Assembly: GCF_004364555.1 (NCBI RefSeq)
Contig: NZ_SOAM01000001.1
Coordinates: forward strand, 682,001 to 746,000
Source of the DNA: Amnibacterium kyonggiense
GTDB lineage: Bacteria > Actinomycetota > Actinomycetes > Actinomycetales > Microbacteriaceae
DNA length: 64,000 bases
Direction: 5' to 3'
Part shown: positions 56,141-63,713 of the stretch, one piece after another
How positions within the stretch are numbered: position 1 is the first letter of the stretch
Layout of the letters: the number at the start of each line of letters is the position of its first letter
Notes under the pieces: model-generated
What the model saw: the letters and a program-made list of their open reading frames with translations, nothing else
Databases searched by the model: none
What the model was told of the DNA's origin: nothing
Program-made: the position numbers and the translations under genes

Positions 56141-57298
56141 GTGGACGCCACCCTGCTGATCACCGTCGTGCTCGTCGTCGTGTTCGCGCTCGTCTTCGAC
56201 TTCACCAACGGGTTCCACGACACCGCCAACGCGATGGCGACCTCCGTCGCGACCGGTGCGCTGAAGCCCCGCACGGCCGTGGTCATCGCCGGCGTGCTCA
56301 ACCTCGTGGGCGCCTTCCTGTCGACGGAGGTCGCCAAGACGATCAGCTCGGGCATCATCCGGACCGACTCGAGCGGCCACGAGATGATCACGCCCGCGCT
56401 GATCTTCGCCGGCCTCGTCGGCGCCATCATCTGGAACCTCGTCACCTGGTACTTCGGCCTGCCGTCGAGCTCGTCGCACGCGCTGTTCGGCGGTCTGATC
56501 GGCGCCGCGATCCTCGGCGGCGGCGTCGGGGCGATCAGCTGGAGCGGCGTTGTGACGAGCATCGTCATCCCCGCCGTCCTCGCGCCGATCGTCGCCGGCA
56601 TCGCCGCCCTCATCGGGACCGTGATCGTCTACCGGATGACGAAGCAGGCGAGCGTGCCGCACGCGAAGCCGGCCTTCCGCGTCGCGCAGACGGTCTCCGC
56701 CTCGCTGGTCGCGCTCGCGCACGGCACCTCGGACGCGCAGAAGACGATGGGTGTGATCACGCTGACGCTGATCGCCGCGAACGCGCAGCCCGCGAACACG
56801 GGGCCGCAGTTCTGGGTGATCCTCACCTGCGGGCTCGCCATCGGCCTCGGCACCGCGATCGGCGGCTTCCGGATCATGAAGACGGTCGGCACCCGGATCA
56901 CGCCGGTCGAGTCGCCGCAGGGGTTCGCGGCGGAGAGCGCGTCCGCGGCGACGATCCTCGCCTCGTCCCACCTCGGCTTCCCGCTCTCGACCACGCAGGT
57001 CGTGTCCGGCTCGATCGTGGGCGTCGGGCTCGGGAAGCGCCTGTCCGAGGTGCACTGGAACGTCGCGGGGCGGATCGGGCTCGGCTGGGTCTTCACGCTC
57101 CCGGCCGCGGCGGTCGTCGGCGCGGTCGCCGCGTGGGTCGCGATCAGCAGCACCGCGGGCCTCGTCATCGTCGCGATCGCCGCCGTCGTCGGGGTGGCCG
57201 TGATCTTCCGGCTGGCGGGCCGCAAGCCGGTCACCGCCCGCAACGTCAACGAGGGTGCGCCGGATGCGGCGCCGCAGACCCAGGGAGCGCTCGCATGA
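56141..57298 (+). CDS. PiT-family inorganic phosphate permease
   Basis: The 385-residue protein has about ten helices and both PiT signature repeats: DFTNGFHDTANAMATSVATGAL near the N-terminus (GFHDTANAM) and LAHGTSDAQKTMG in the second half. It imports phosphate with a proton or as metal-phosphate. Divergence from the alkaline phosphatase gene suggests it takes up the phosphate released there. GTG at 56141 is leaderless: TAGCGT (56127-56132) ends eight bases upstream. Confidence 0.93.
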   Translation: MDATLLITVVLVVVFALVFDFTNGFHDTANAMATSVATGALKPRTAVVIAGVLNLVGAFLSTEVAKTISSGIIRTDSSGHEMITPALIFAGLVGAIIWNLVTWYFGLPSSSSHALFGGLIGAAILGGGVGAISWSGVVTSIVIPAVLAPIVAGIAALIGTVIVYRMTKQASVPHAKPAFRVAQTVSASLVALAHGTSDAQKTMGVITLTLIAANAQPANTGPQFWVILTCGLAIGLGTAIGGFRIMKTVGTRITPVESPQGFAAESASAATILASSHLGFPLSTTQVVSGSIVGVGLGKRLSEVHWNVAGRIGLGWVFTLPAAAVVGAVAAWVAISSTAGLVIVAIAAVVGVAVIFRLAGRKPVTARNVNEGAPDAAPQTQGALA

Positions 57299-57510
57299 TC
57301 GAGATCGACTGGTCGAAGTTCGCGATCGTCGCCGGCGTCGTGCTCGGCGCGACGATCCTGCTGACGCTGTTCTGCTCCGGCGGGGTCCGCCTCCTGGAGA
57401 CCGCGGGCGCCTCGAGCGCGGCGGCGCGGGTCGGGGCCTACGCCTGCTTCGCGGTCTGCATCGCCGCGGTCCTCTTCGGGCTCTGGGTCATCGTCCCCCA
57501 GTTCCATTGA
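57295..57510 (+). CDS. small membrane protein coupled to PiT
   Basis: A 71-residue protein with two predicted membrane helices (about 9-30 and 45-66): DWSKFAIVAGVVLGATIL and AYACFAVCIAAVLFGLWVIV. ATG at 57295 overlaps the PiT stop (ATGA). Similar small proteins follow PiT genes in other actinobacteria, so it may be an accessory subunit, but no function is known. Confidence 0.8.
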   Translation: MIEIDWSKFAIVAGVVLGATILLTLFCSGGVRLLETAGASSAAARVGAYACFAVCIAAVLFGLWVIVPQFH

Positions 57511-57519
57511 GCCCCTGAA

Positions 57520-57577
57520 CCGCCGCTGAGCGGCAGTTCCGCCTGCACCGGCAGGCGGGACTGCCGCTCAGCGGCGG
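57520..57577. terminator. two-way terminator between PiT and neuB
   Basis: A 27-bp stem with one G-T wobble (57520-57546 with 57551-57577) and an ACCG loop lies between convergent genes. Confidence 0.85.
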
Positions 57578-57585
57578 GGTCCGAG

Positions 57586-58461
57586 TCAGGCGTCGACGCG
57601 GCGGAGCTTCGACAGCGGTGCGAGCTCGCCCGGGAAGACGCGCTTCACGCCGTCGCCCTTCGCCGTGCCGATGATGCGGATGTCGCGCACCAGGCTCATC
57701 AGGCCGTGCGGCTCGAGCGAGGCGGCGTGGTCGCTGCCCCACATCGCGCGGTCGAGCGTGATGTGCCGCTCCACGGCGACGGCGCCGAGCGCGACGGCCG
57801 CGAGCGAGATCTGCAGCCCCGGCTCGTGGCCCGAGTACCCGACCGGCACGCCGTAGCGCTCGCGGAGGGTCGGGATCATGAGGAGGTTCGCCTCCTCCGG
57901 CGGCAGCGGGTAGGTGCTCGTGGCGTGGAGGATCACCAGGTTCTCGGTGCCGAGCACCTCCACGGCGCGGTCGATCTGCTCGAGCGTCGACATGCCCGTC
58001 GACAGGATGATCGGCTTGCCCGTGTCGTGCAGCCGCCGCAGCAGGCCGATGTCGGTGACGGACGCGGACGCGACCTTGTGCGCGACGACGTCCATCTCCT
58101 CGAGGAAGTCGACCGCGGGCTCATCCCACGGGGACGCGAACCAGTCGAGGCCCTTGCTGTCGGCGTACTCGCCGACCTCCGCGTACTGGTTCTTGTCGAA
58201 CTCGACGCGGTACCGGTACTCCAGGTACGTCATCGTGCCCCACGGCGTCTCGCGGGGGACGTCCTTCATGTGCTCCGGCGTCGAGATCGCCGGCGTGCGC
58301 TTCTGGAACTTGACCGCCTGCGCGCCCGCGAGGGCCGCGACGTCGATCAGCTTCTTGGCGATCTCGACATCGCCGTTGTGGTTCAGCCCGATCTCGCCGA
58401 TCACGTAGACCGGGTGGTCCTCGCCGACCGCGTACCGGCCGATCTTCACGTCCTCCGTCAT
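57586..58461 (-). CDS. neuB: NeuB-family nonulosonic acid synthase, without SAF domain
   Basis: NeuB enzymes condense PEP with a mannose-type aldose (or its 6-phosphate) to a nine-carbon ulosonic acid. The 291-residue TIM barrel has IGEIGLNHNGDVEIAKKLI, AVKFQKRTP, KVASASVTDIGLLR, ILSTGMSTLEQID, HATSTYPLP and VGYSGHEPG. It stops after the barrel; the C-terminal SAF (antifreeze-like) domain that normally shapes the partner active site is absent. It is the last gene of a four-gene overlapping operon. Whether the product is Kdn, Neu5Ac or another acid is not readable. Confidence 0.9.
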   Translation of the reverse strand: MTEDVKIGRYAVGEDHPVYVIGEIGLNHNGDVEIAKKLIDVAALAGAQAVKFQKRTPAISTPEHMKDVPRETPWGTMTYLEYRYRVEFDKNQYAEVGEYADSKGLDWFASPWDEPAVDFLEEMDVVAHKVASASVTDIGLLRRLHDTGKPIILSTGMSTLEQIDRAVEVLGTENLVILHATSTYPLPPEEANLLMIPTLRERYGVPVGYSGHEPGLQISLAAVALGAVAVERHITLDRAMWGSDHAASLEPHGLMSLVRDIRIIGTAKGDGVKRVFPGELAPLSKLRRVDA

Positions 58462-59636
58462 GCTTCCTTCCCTCCGTGCGCGGCGAGCACCAGCTCGGCC
58501 GCCTCGCGGACGGCGCCGTGGCCGCCCCGGTTCCGCAGCACCGCTCGTGCCGCGCGTCGTACCGCCGGGTGCGCGTCGGCGACCGCGATGGGCCAGCCGA
58601 CGAGCGCCATGGCGCCGAGATCGTTGACGTCGTTGCCGACGTAGGCGCAGCGCGCCGGGTCCAGGCCGCGCTCCGCGAGCCACGCGGCGAGCGCCGCCGC
58701 CTTGTCGTCGACGGCCTGCAGCACGTCGACGCGCAGCTTCGCGGCGCGGGCGCCGACGACGCCGTTGCGCTCCTTCGACAGGATGAGCACCGGCACGCCC
58801 GCGGTGCGGAGGCGCTCGACGCCCAGGCCGTCCGCGCGGCTGACGTGCACGGACTCCGTGCCGTCCTCCCGGACGATCGCCGCGTCGTCCGTGTGCACGC
58901 CGTCGAAGTCGGTCACGAGCACGTCGACGTCGACGGCCGCCGGCGCCGCGTCGAGCACCGGAGCGAGCACGCGAGCGAGCTCGAGCTCGTGGGCGTCGTC
59001 GATCTCGACCGCGCGGGCGGCCGCGACCGGCTCCACGGCCGTGCGGCCGAAGAAGCGGAACCCCGCCTCGCGGAACCCGCTCGTGCGGAGGACGTAGAAC
59101 GCCCCGGTCTCCTGGAAGTGCGGCTCGCGGTCCTGGCGGCGCGGCCGGAACGCGGCGTCGTGGTTCACCCCGACGGCACCGTCCGCCGTGCTGCGCCAGA
59201 GGAACGCGTAGGTCTCGAACGCCGAGAGCACGCTGTCCGCCTCGTCGTCGAGCACGCGGCGCACCGCGCGGGCGAGCGGCGCCGGCTCGATGAACGGGGA
59301 CGTCGCCTGGAGGAACACGAGGACCTCCGGCAGCCCGCCCTCCGCCTCGAGCACGTCGAGGGCGTGGAGGAGGGCCGCCTCGCTCGTCGCGGTGTCGCCG
59401 GCCAGCTCCGCGGGTCGGTCGATCACGCGGGCGCCGGCGGCGCGCGCCGCCGCGGCGATCCCGGCGTCGTCCGTGCTGACCCGGACGTCGGCGATGCCCG
59501 CCTGCAGCGCGGCCGCCACCGCGCGGGCGACGAGCGGCACCCCGCCGACCGCGGCGACGTTCTTGCCCGGGACGCCCTTCGAGCCCCCGCGGGCCGGGAT
59601 CACGGCGACCGCGTCCGCCGCTGCGAATGCGCTCAT
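58458..59636 (-). CDS. neuA: CMP-nonulosonate cytidylyltransferase fused to a KdsC-like phosphatase
   Basis: The 392-residue protein has two catalytic domains. Residues about 8-225 are the cytidylyltransferase (AVIPARGGSKGVPGKNV; FLQATSPF), which activates the acid as its CMP-sugar. Residues about 235-385 are a HAD phosphatase of the KdsC type (VTDFDGVHTDD with the nucleophilic Asp; LILSKERN; YVGNDVNDLGAM). A built-in phosphatase suggests that NeuB yields a 9-phosphate that is dephosphorylated before activation. The layout parallels vertebrate CMP-sialate synthetase. It overlaps genes on both sides by four bases. Confidence 0.9.
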   Translation of the reverse strand: MSAFAAADAVAVIPARGGSKGVPGKNVAAVGGVPLVARAVAAALQAGIADVRVSTDDAGIAAAARAAGARVIDRPAELAGDTATSEAALLHALDVLEAEGGLPEVLVFLQATSPFIEPAPLARAVRRVLDDEADSVLSAFETYAFLWRSTADGAVGVNHDAAFRPRRQDREPHFQETGAFYVLRTSGFREAGFRFFGRTAVEPVAAARAVEIDDAHELELARVLAPVLDAAPAAVDVDVLVTDFDGVHTDDAAIVREDGTESVHVSRADGLGVERLRTAGVPVLILSKERNGVVGARAAKLRVDVLQAVDDKAAALAAWLAERGLDPARCAYVGNDVNDLGAMALVGWPIAVADAHPAVRRAARAVLRNRGGHGAVREAAELVLAAHGGKEA

Positions 59637-60040
59637 GGTGCCGTCTCCCGCTGTTCACCGGAGGTTCGCCGACCCGACGCGTCGATGGTCCCGGACCGGG
59701 CGTGTCCGCGCCGGCCGAGGTGCGCCTCGAGCCGCCCGATCCGCTCCTCGTAGAACGCGACGGCGGCGAGCCGGGCGCGCTGGCGCGCCGCCTCGGCGTC
59801 GCCGTCGGCGAGCGCGACCCGGGCGCCGCCGCCGACCTGCTCGGTGAGCGTCGCGACGTGCGCGGCGAGCAGCAGGTGGTCGCGCTCGAGCTCGGCGACG
59901 CGGTTCCGGAGCACCCGGACCTCGTCGGCGAGGCCGCCCTTCGCAGCGAGCGCCGCCGTCTCGAGCCGCGCTGCCGCGCGCGGGTGGCGCTGCCGCTGCA
60001 CGCGCCACAGCGGGCCGAAGCGGCGGAGGATGCGCCTCAC
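59633..60040 (-). CDS. coiled-coil protein of the nonulosonate cluster (DUF6752-like)
   Basis: A 135-residue protein with a basic start (RRILRRFGPLWRVQRQRH) and a heptad-like helix (EVRVLRNRVAELERDHLLLAAHVATLTEQV), followed by a second charged helix. From memory this layout resembles DUF6752 proteins found beside NeuB genes in actinobacteria. It has no catalytic motif and may be a scaffold or membrane-surface anchor for the glycosyltransferases. GTG at 60040 overlaps the upstream stop (GTGA), and its own stop overlaps neuA. Confidence 0.65.
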   Translation of the reverse strand: MRRILRRFGPLWRVQRQRHPRAAARLETAALAAKGGLADEVRVLRNRVAELERDHLLLAAHVATLTEQVGGGARVALADGDAEAARQRARLAAVAFYEERIGRLEAHLGRRGHARSGTIDASGRRTSGEQRETAP

Positions 60041-60696
60041 GCGAGCGGCTCCAGCCAGCCCGCGCGCGTCCAGGCGCGGAGGGCGCGGGCCTCCCGCTCG
60101 AGCCGGTGCTCGGGGGTCAGGGTCACCGCGCCGCCCCAGTGGTGGTCGAGGCTGCTCCTGCCCGATCGGCCGGGCAGCATGCTCGAGCCGGCGAGCAGGA
60201 TGCGTGCATGCGGGAACAGTCGGTGCATGAGGTGAACGGCGAGTGTCCCGGTCGTCGGCCAGGCGACGGCGACACGCGCGAGCCGCATCGCCGCACGTGT
60301 CCGGGAGGTGAACTCCCGATTGGAGACGGGGATCAGCTCGAGGTCGGTCGGCCACCAGGCGGGCAGCGGTTCGGACTCCCAGTACGCGCGGCCCGGCTCC
60401 GCGAGCAGGTACAGGCGGGACGCATGGTCGAGGAACGTGTCCGGACCGGGCTGCACCGCGCGGTGGAGGACCACGACGTCCGTCCTGGTGCCGATCGCGG
60501 GCTCCCCGCGGTCCACGGCGAAGGTCGTCATCCGGACGACGAGGTCGGCCCCGTCGATCGCCGTCGCGCGCTCGGCGGACGGCGCGACGGGCGCGTTGCC
60601 CACCACGGCGACCGTGCGGGGCAGGCGTCCGCCGGCTCGCGGCAGCAGCAGGCGCCGCAGGATCTGGGCCTGCTGGGGCGCGGGAGGGGGCAGCAC
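60037..60696 (-). CDS. GT29-like sialyltransferase candidate
   Basis: The 219-residue protein carries remnants of the sialyl motifs of family GT29. Motif L-like: TVAVVGNAPVAPSAERATAID then DLVVRM (28-56). Motif S-like: WPTTGTLAVHLMHRLFPHARILLAG (146-170; core PTTGTLAVHL). Motif VS-like: H197-x4-E202. It would move the CMP-activated acid from neuA onto a surface glycan. GTG 60696 is chosen because TACCAT (complement of 60704-60709) ends seven bases upstream; GTG 60714 is an alternative. It heads the four-gene operon. The fold assignment is by motif reading only. Confidence 0.65.
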   Translation of the reverse strand: MLPPPAPQQAQILRRLLLPRAGGRLPRTVAVVGNAPVAPSAERATAIDGADLVVRMTTFAVDRGEPAIGTRTDVVVLHRAVQPGPDTFLDHASRLYLLAEPGRAYWESEPLPAWWPTDLELIPVSNREFTSRTRAAMRLARVAVAWPTTGTLAVHLMHRLFPHARILLAGSSMLPGRSGRSSLDHHWGGAVTLTPEHRLEREARALRAWTRAGWLEPLA

Positions 60697-60705
60697 GCGG
60701 CGGAT

Positions 60706-60725
60706 GGTAACCACGGCCGGTAACC
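60706..60725. repeat. tandem GGTAACC sites in a divergent promoter
   Basis: GGTAACC at 60706-60712 and 60719-60725, the second inside the palindrome GCCGG-TAA-CCGGC. They overlap the -10 of the minus-strand operon and could bind a regulator. Confidence 0.4.
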
Positions 60726-60770
60726 GGCTTCCCCTACTCTGCGCCGCCGACGGGGAAGAGGAGGTGGCCG

Positions 60771-61964
60771 ATGCGTGTCCTGCTGCTGTCGAGCTTCGAT
60801 TCCGGCCTCAAGTACGCGGGCCGGGTGGCCGAGGCGGTCGCCGCGCTCGGGGCGGAGCCGGACCTCCGCGTGCCCACGACCGTGGTGCCGCGCCTCCTCG
60901 GCGCGGAGCAGGTGGCGGCGGCGACGGCCCGACCGGTCCGGTTCGAGCCGTGGGCGGACCTCGTCGCCGCGGCGGCGGAGGCCGACGTCGTCGTGCCGGT
61001 GTTCGAGGGGCCGACGGTCGAGCGGTTCGTCCGCGAGGTCCACGCCGTCGCGGGGGACCGGATGCCGGTGATCGGTTCCGGCTACGTCGGCATGGTCCTC
61101 TACGACGTCGTCGCCGGCTACCTGTCCCGCTCGCTCGCCGACGTCCTCGCCGTGAACTCGAGGACCGACCTGACGGCGTTCGCGGCCGCGGCGGACGGCC
61201 TCGGCCTGCCGGACGACAACCTCCTGCTCGCCGGGCTCGCGCTGCTGCCCGCCCGGCCGGAGCCGGTCCGGCGCGGCCCGATCCGCACGGTGCTCTTCGC
61301 GGATCAGCCCACCGTCCCGCGGAGCGCCGCCGACCGCGCCTATCTGTGGGACCGGCTCGCCGCCTACGCGGAGCGGCATCCCGACCGCCGCGTGCTGCTC
61401 CGGCCGCGGCACCGACCCGGCGAGGACACGTTCCACCGCATGGACCACTCGCCGGACGCGTGGGCGGCCAGCAGGGTGCTGCCGTCGAACCTCGCCGTCG
61501 AGCACGCGCCGATCGGCGGCCTGATCGCGGCGAGCGACCTCCTGCTCACCGTCTCGTCGACCGCCGCGCTGGAGGCGCTCGCCGCGGGGACGCGCGTCGC
61601 GTTCGTCGCGGAGTGGGTGAACGACGCCGCGCTGAACCCGCGGCTCCTGCCCTCGGGCCTGCTCCGCCGGTTCGACGAGATCGACGACGACCGTCTCGGC
61701 GAGCCGCACGCGGCCTGGCTCGACGACGTCTTCCCGGCGGCGGAGGGGCCGTCGCCGGCCGAGCGGTTCGCGGCCCGCCTGCTCGCGGTCGCCGCGGGCG
61801 ACGTCCCTCGCGTGCACCAGCGGCTCTGGGACTCCGCCTTCCACACCGGCCGGCGGGCGACCGACGTCGCCGTCGCCGCCCGCACCGCGGCGAGCAGTCG
61901 GTACACCCCGCGCCGCGTCGCCGCCGGCGCCCTGCGGCGGGCGCTCCGGCTCGTCGAGTCCTGA
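60771..61964 (+). CDS. DUF6716-type putative glycosyltransferase
   Basis: The 397-residue protein reads like a GT-B enzyme: MRVLLLSSFDSGLKYAGRV at the N-terminus, EADVVVPVFEGPTVERFV, a middle RVLLRPRHRPGEDTFH and a C-terminal donor-site block GGLIAASDLLLTVSSTAALEALAAGTR, similar to polysialyl- or capsule-type transferases. It has no signal peptide. GAGGAGG precedes the ATG at 60771 and TACTCT (60735-60740) is the likely -10. Position opposite the neuAB operon suggests it extends or attaches the nonulosonate-containing glycan. Confidence 0.75.
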   Translation: MRVLLLSSFDSGLKYAGRVAEAVAALGAEPDLRVPTTVVPRLLGAEQVAAATARPVRFEPWADLVAAAAEADVVVPVFEGPTVERFVREVHAVAGDRMPVIGSGYVGMVLYDVVAGYLSRSLADVLAVNSRTDLTAFAAAADGLGLPDDNLLLAGLALLPARPEPVRRGPIRTVLFADQPTVPRSAADRAYLWDRLAAYAERHPDRRVLLRPRHRPGEDTFHRMDHSPDAWAASRVLPSNLAVEHAPIGGLIAASDLLLTVSSTAALEALAAGTRVAFVAEWVNDAALNPRLLPSGLLRRFDEIDDDRLGEPHAAWLDDVFPAAEGPSPAERFAARLLAVAAGDVPRVHQRLWDSAFHTGRRATDVAVAARTAASSRYTPRRVAAGALRRALRLVES

Positions 61965-62032
61965 CCCGTTCACCGACGCTTCACCGGGCGCTTCCCCGAC
62001 GGACGCCCGCGCTGCGTAGTTTCGCGCGGACC

Positions 62033-63019
62033 ATGCCGCCCGCCGCCGTCCGTCGTCCGACCCCGCCCGGCACCGAGGACGGCGTCGTGCTCGCGGTGCG
62101 GGCGACCGGTCAGGAGCGACTCCGCGCCGCGCTGCGCGCCGTCGCCGCCGAGCCCGAGCTGCTCGGGCTGCTGCGCCGGATCGTCGTGGTCGACACGGCC
62201 GCGACTCCGTCCTCCACGCTGCTGCGGGAGGCCGTCCGGCTGCCCGCGGGGCTGCTGCACCTCGTCCGGCGCCCCGCCGTGCCCGCCCCGGAGGCGCTGT
62301 CGCTCGGCGTGCTCGCCGCACTCGACGAGGTCGCGAGCGACGTCCTCCTGCTCGACGACGCCGCCCTCCTGGACCCCGCCGCGCTCGTCACCGCCATCGC
62401 GCGGCGCTCGGCTGCCACCGCGGTGATCGGCCTGCGCGACCCGCGCGCCGCGGCCGCGGGCCCGGTCTCCTGGTGGGGCGCGCTGCTGCCGCTGGAGGCG
62501 GTCCGCGCGGTCGGCGCGGCCCTGCCCGAGGCGGGCGAGGTCGCACTCGCCGACCTCGTCCTCCGGGCCGAGACGGCCGGGTTCCGGTGGGCGGCGCTCG
62601 ACGCGGCCGGGCCGGTGCCGACCGACCGCGAGACCGATCGGCTGCTCCTCGCGCTGCTGCACGGCACCGGCGGCGCGGTCGCCGCGCTGCGCGACGGCAT
62701 CGCCGGCGACCTCCGGCTCCTGCTCCGTCCCGCCGCGCTGCGCGAGCGCCGGTCCGCCGTCCGCGAGCTCCTCGCCGGGCTGGGGGAGGAGCGTCGGGCG
62801 CTGCCGCGCCTCCGCCTCGCCCTCGCGTGGTCCGCCCTGCAGCGCCGCGCCCGCGCGGGCGCGCTCGAGCGCTCCTCCGAGTCCGCGTGGGCCGAGCGGC
62901 TCGGCGGCGATCGGGTGAACCGCGGATGGCCGCGCGCCGAACGGGAGGCGGCCGACGAGCGACCCGCCGCCGTACGCTTGCCCGCATGGCCGACGACGCG
63001 GAGGACGAGCGCGGCCTGA
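62033..63019 (+). CDS. divergent GT2-like glycosyltransferase
   Basis: The 328-residue protein starts with a GT-A-like Rossmann half (GVVLAVRATGQERLRAALRAV, IVVVDTAATPSS), and a DxD-like LLLDDAALLDPAAL near residue 110. The later helical half has no recognised motif. It follows the DUF6716 gene by 68 bases on the same strand, so it probably acts in the same glycan pathway; whether it is active is uncertain because the acidic motif is DDA. TAGTTT lies 10 bases before the ATG. The last 34 bases overlap the next gene. Confidence 0.6.
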   Translation: MPPAAVRRPTPPGTEDGVVLAVRATGQERLRAALRAVAAEPELLGLLRRIVVVDTAATPSSTLLREAVRLPAGLLHLVRRPAVPAPEALSLGVLAALDEVASDVLLLDDAALLDPAALVTAIARRSAATAVIGLRDPRAAAAGPVSWWGALLPLEAVRAVGAALPEAGEVALADLVLRAETAGFRWAALDAAGPVPTDRETDRLLLALLHGTGGAVAALRDGIAGDLRLLLRPAALRERRSAVRELLAGLGEERRALPRLRLALAWSALQRRARAGALERSSESAWAERLGGDRVNRGWPRAEREAADERPAAVRLPAWPTTRRTSAA

Positions 63020-63234
63020 TCCGCGCCGTCGACGAGCACCTCACCGCGGCGTACGGGGTCGTCGTCGACGACGTCGTGCTGCGGGCCTGGGGCAACGAGC
63101 AGGTCGAGCTCTCCTACCTGCTGCTGAACGCCGCGATCGCGGCGTCCGGCGCCGAGGCGGAGGAGGCGGACCTCTGGCTCGTCGCCCGCGCGGTCGCGTT
63201 CGCGACGCCGATCCCGACGCCCGTCCGCCGCTGA
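62986..63234 (+). CDS. hypothetical 82-residue protein
   Basis: I do not recognise the family. It is acidic at the start (ADDAEDERGLIRAVDEHL), contains VVDDVVLRAWGNEQVELSYLLLNAAIAA, and has no membrane segment. The ATG at 62986 is backed by TACGCT (62973-62978), seven bases upstream, so it is probably transcribed as a leaderless mRNA from within the preceding gene. The overlap in a different frame argues against a simple extension of that gene. Confidence 0.6.
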   Translation: MADDAEDERGLIRAVDEHLTAAYGVVVDDVVLRAWGNEQVELSYLLLNAAIAASGAEAEEADLWLVARAVAFATPIPTPVRR

Positions 63235-63242
63235 CCCGACCT

Positions 63243-63323
63243 CGCGGATCCGCAGTTCTCGGCCGACACGCCGCAGGGCGCGGCCGCTGTGCCGGCGAGT
63301 CGCATCAGCAGTGCGGATCCGCG
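63243..63323. terminator. palindromic region between convergent genes
   Basis: CGCGGATCCGCA (63243-63254) and its complement (63312-63323) bracket 57 bases that contain a weaker nested repeat (CTCGGCCGACAC versus the complement of a segment near 63285-63299). TGCGGATC occurs again at 63331. It probably ends transcription from both sides. Confidence 0.5.
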
Positions 63324-63354
63324 GAGGAAGTGCGGATCGGGGAGGCCGGTGGGG

Positions 63355-63606
63355 TCAGCCGCGACGGCGTCGCCGGGCGGGCCGGGCCTCCTCGGCCGCG
63401 GCGCTCGAGTAGTCGTAGCGCACCGGGTCGCCGAGGTGGCCTTCGGTCAGCGCGTACTCGACGCCCTCCCGCTCGAGCCGCAGCGGCAGCCCGGCGGACG
63501 GGATGATCATGATCTCCCGCGTGTCCGGTGCGGGCGCGTCGACGAACTCCACGACGACCTCATCGCCCGGTTCCGGCGCCTCGCGCTTCGCATGCCTCCC
63601 AGCCAC
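63355..63606 (-). CDS. small basic hypothetical protein
   Basis: An 83-residue protein of unknown function: N-terminal AGRHAKREAPEPGDEVVVEFVD, a beta-rich middle (IMIIPSAGLPLRLEREGVEYAL) and an Arg-rich end (RPARRRRRG). GTG at 63606 is leaderless: TACCAT (complement of 63613-63618) ends six bases upstream. A nucleic-acid-binding role is possible from the basic tail but not shown. Confidence 0.6.
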   Translation of the reverse strand: MAGRHAKREAPEPGDEVVVEFVDAPAPDTREIMIIPSAGLPLRLEREGVEYALTEGHLGDPVRYDYSSAAAEEARPARRRRRG

Positions 63607-63713
63607 GCCGCGATGGTAGCCGGGCGGCCGCGGCGACATGCCGGTCGGCGCGGTCGGGCCGTCGGTTCAGGGCGGGTTCGATGGAGCGCTCGGCCCGGGG
63701 CCAGGATTGGCCC

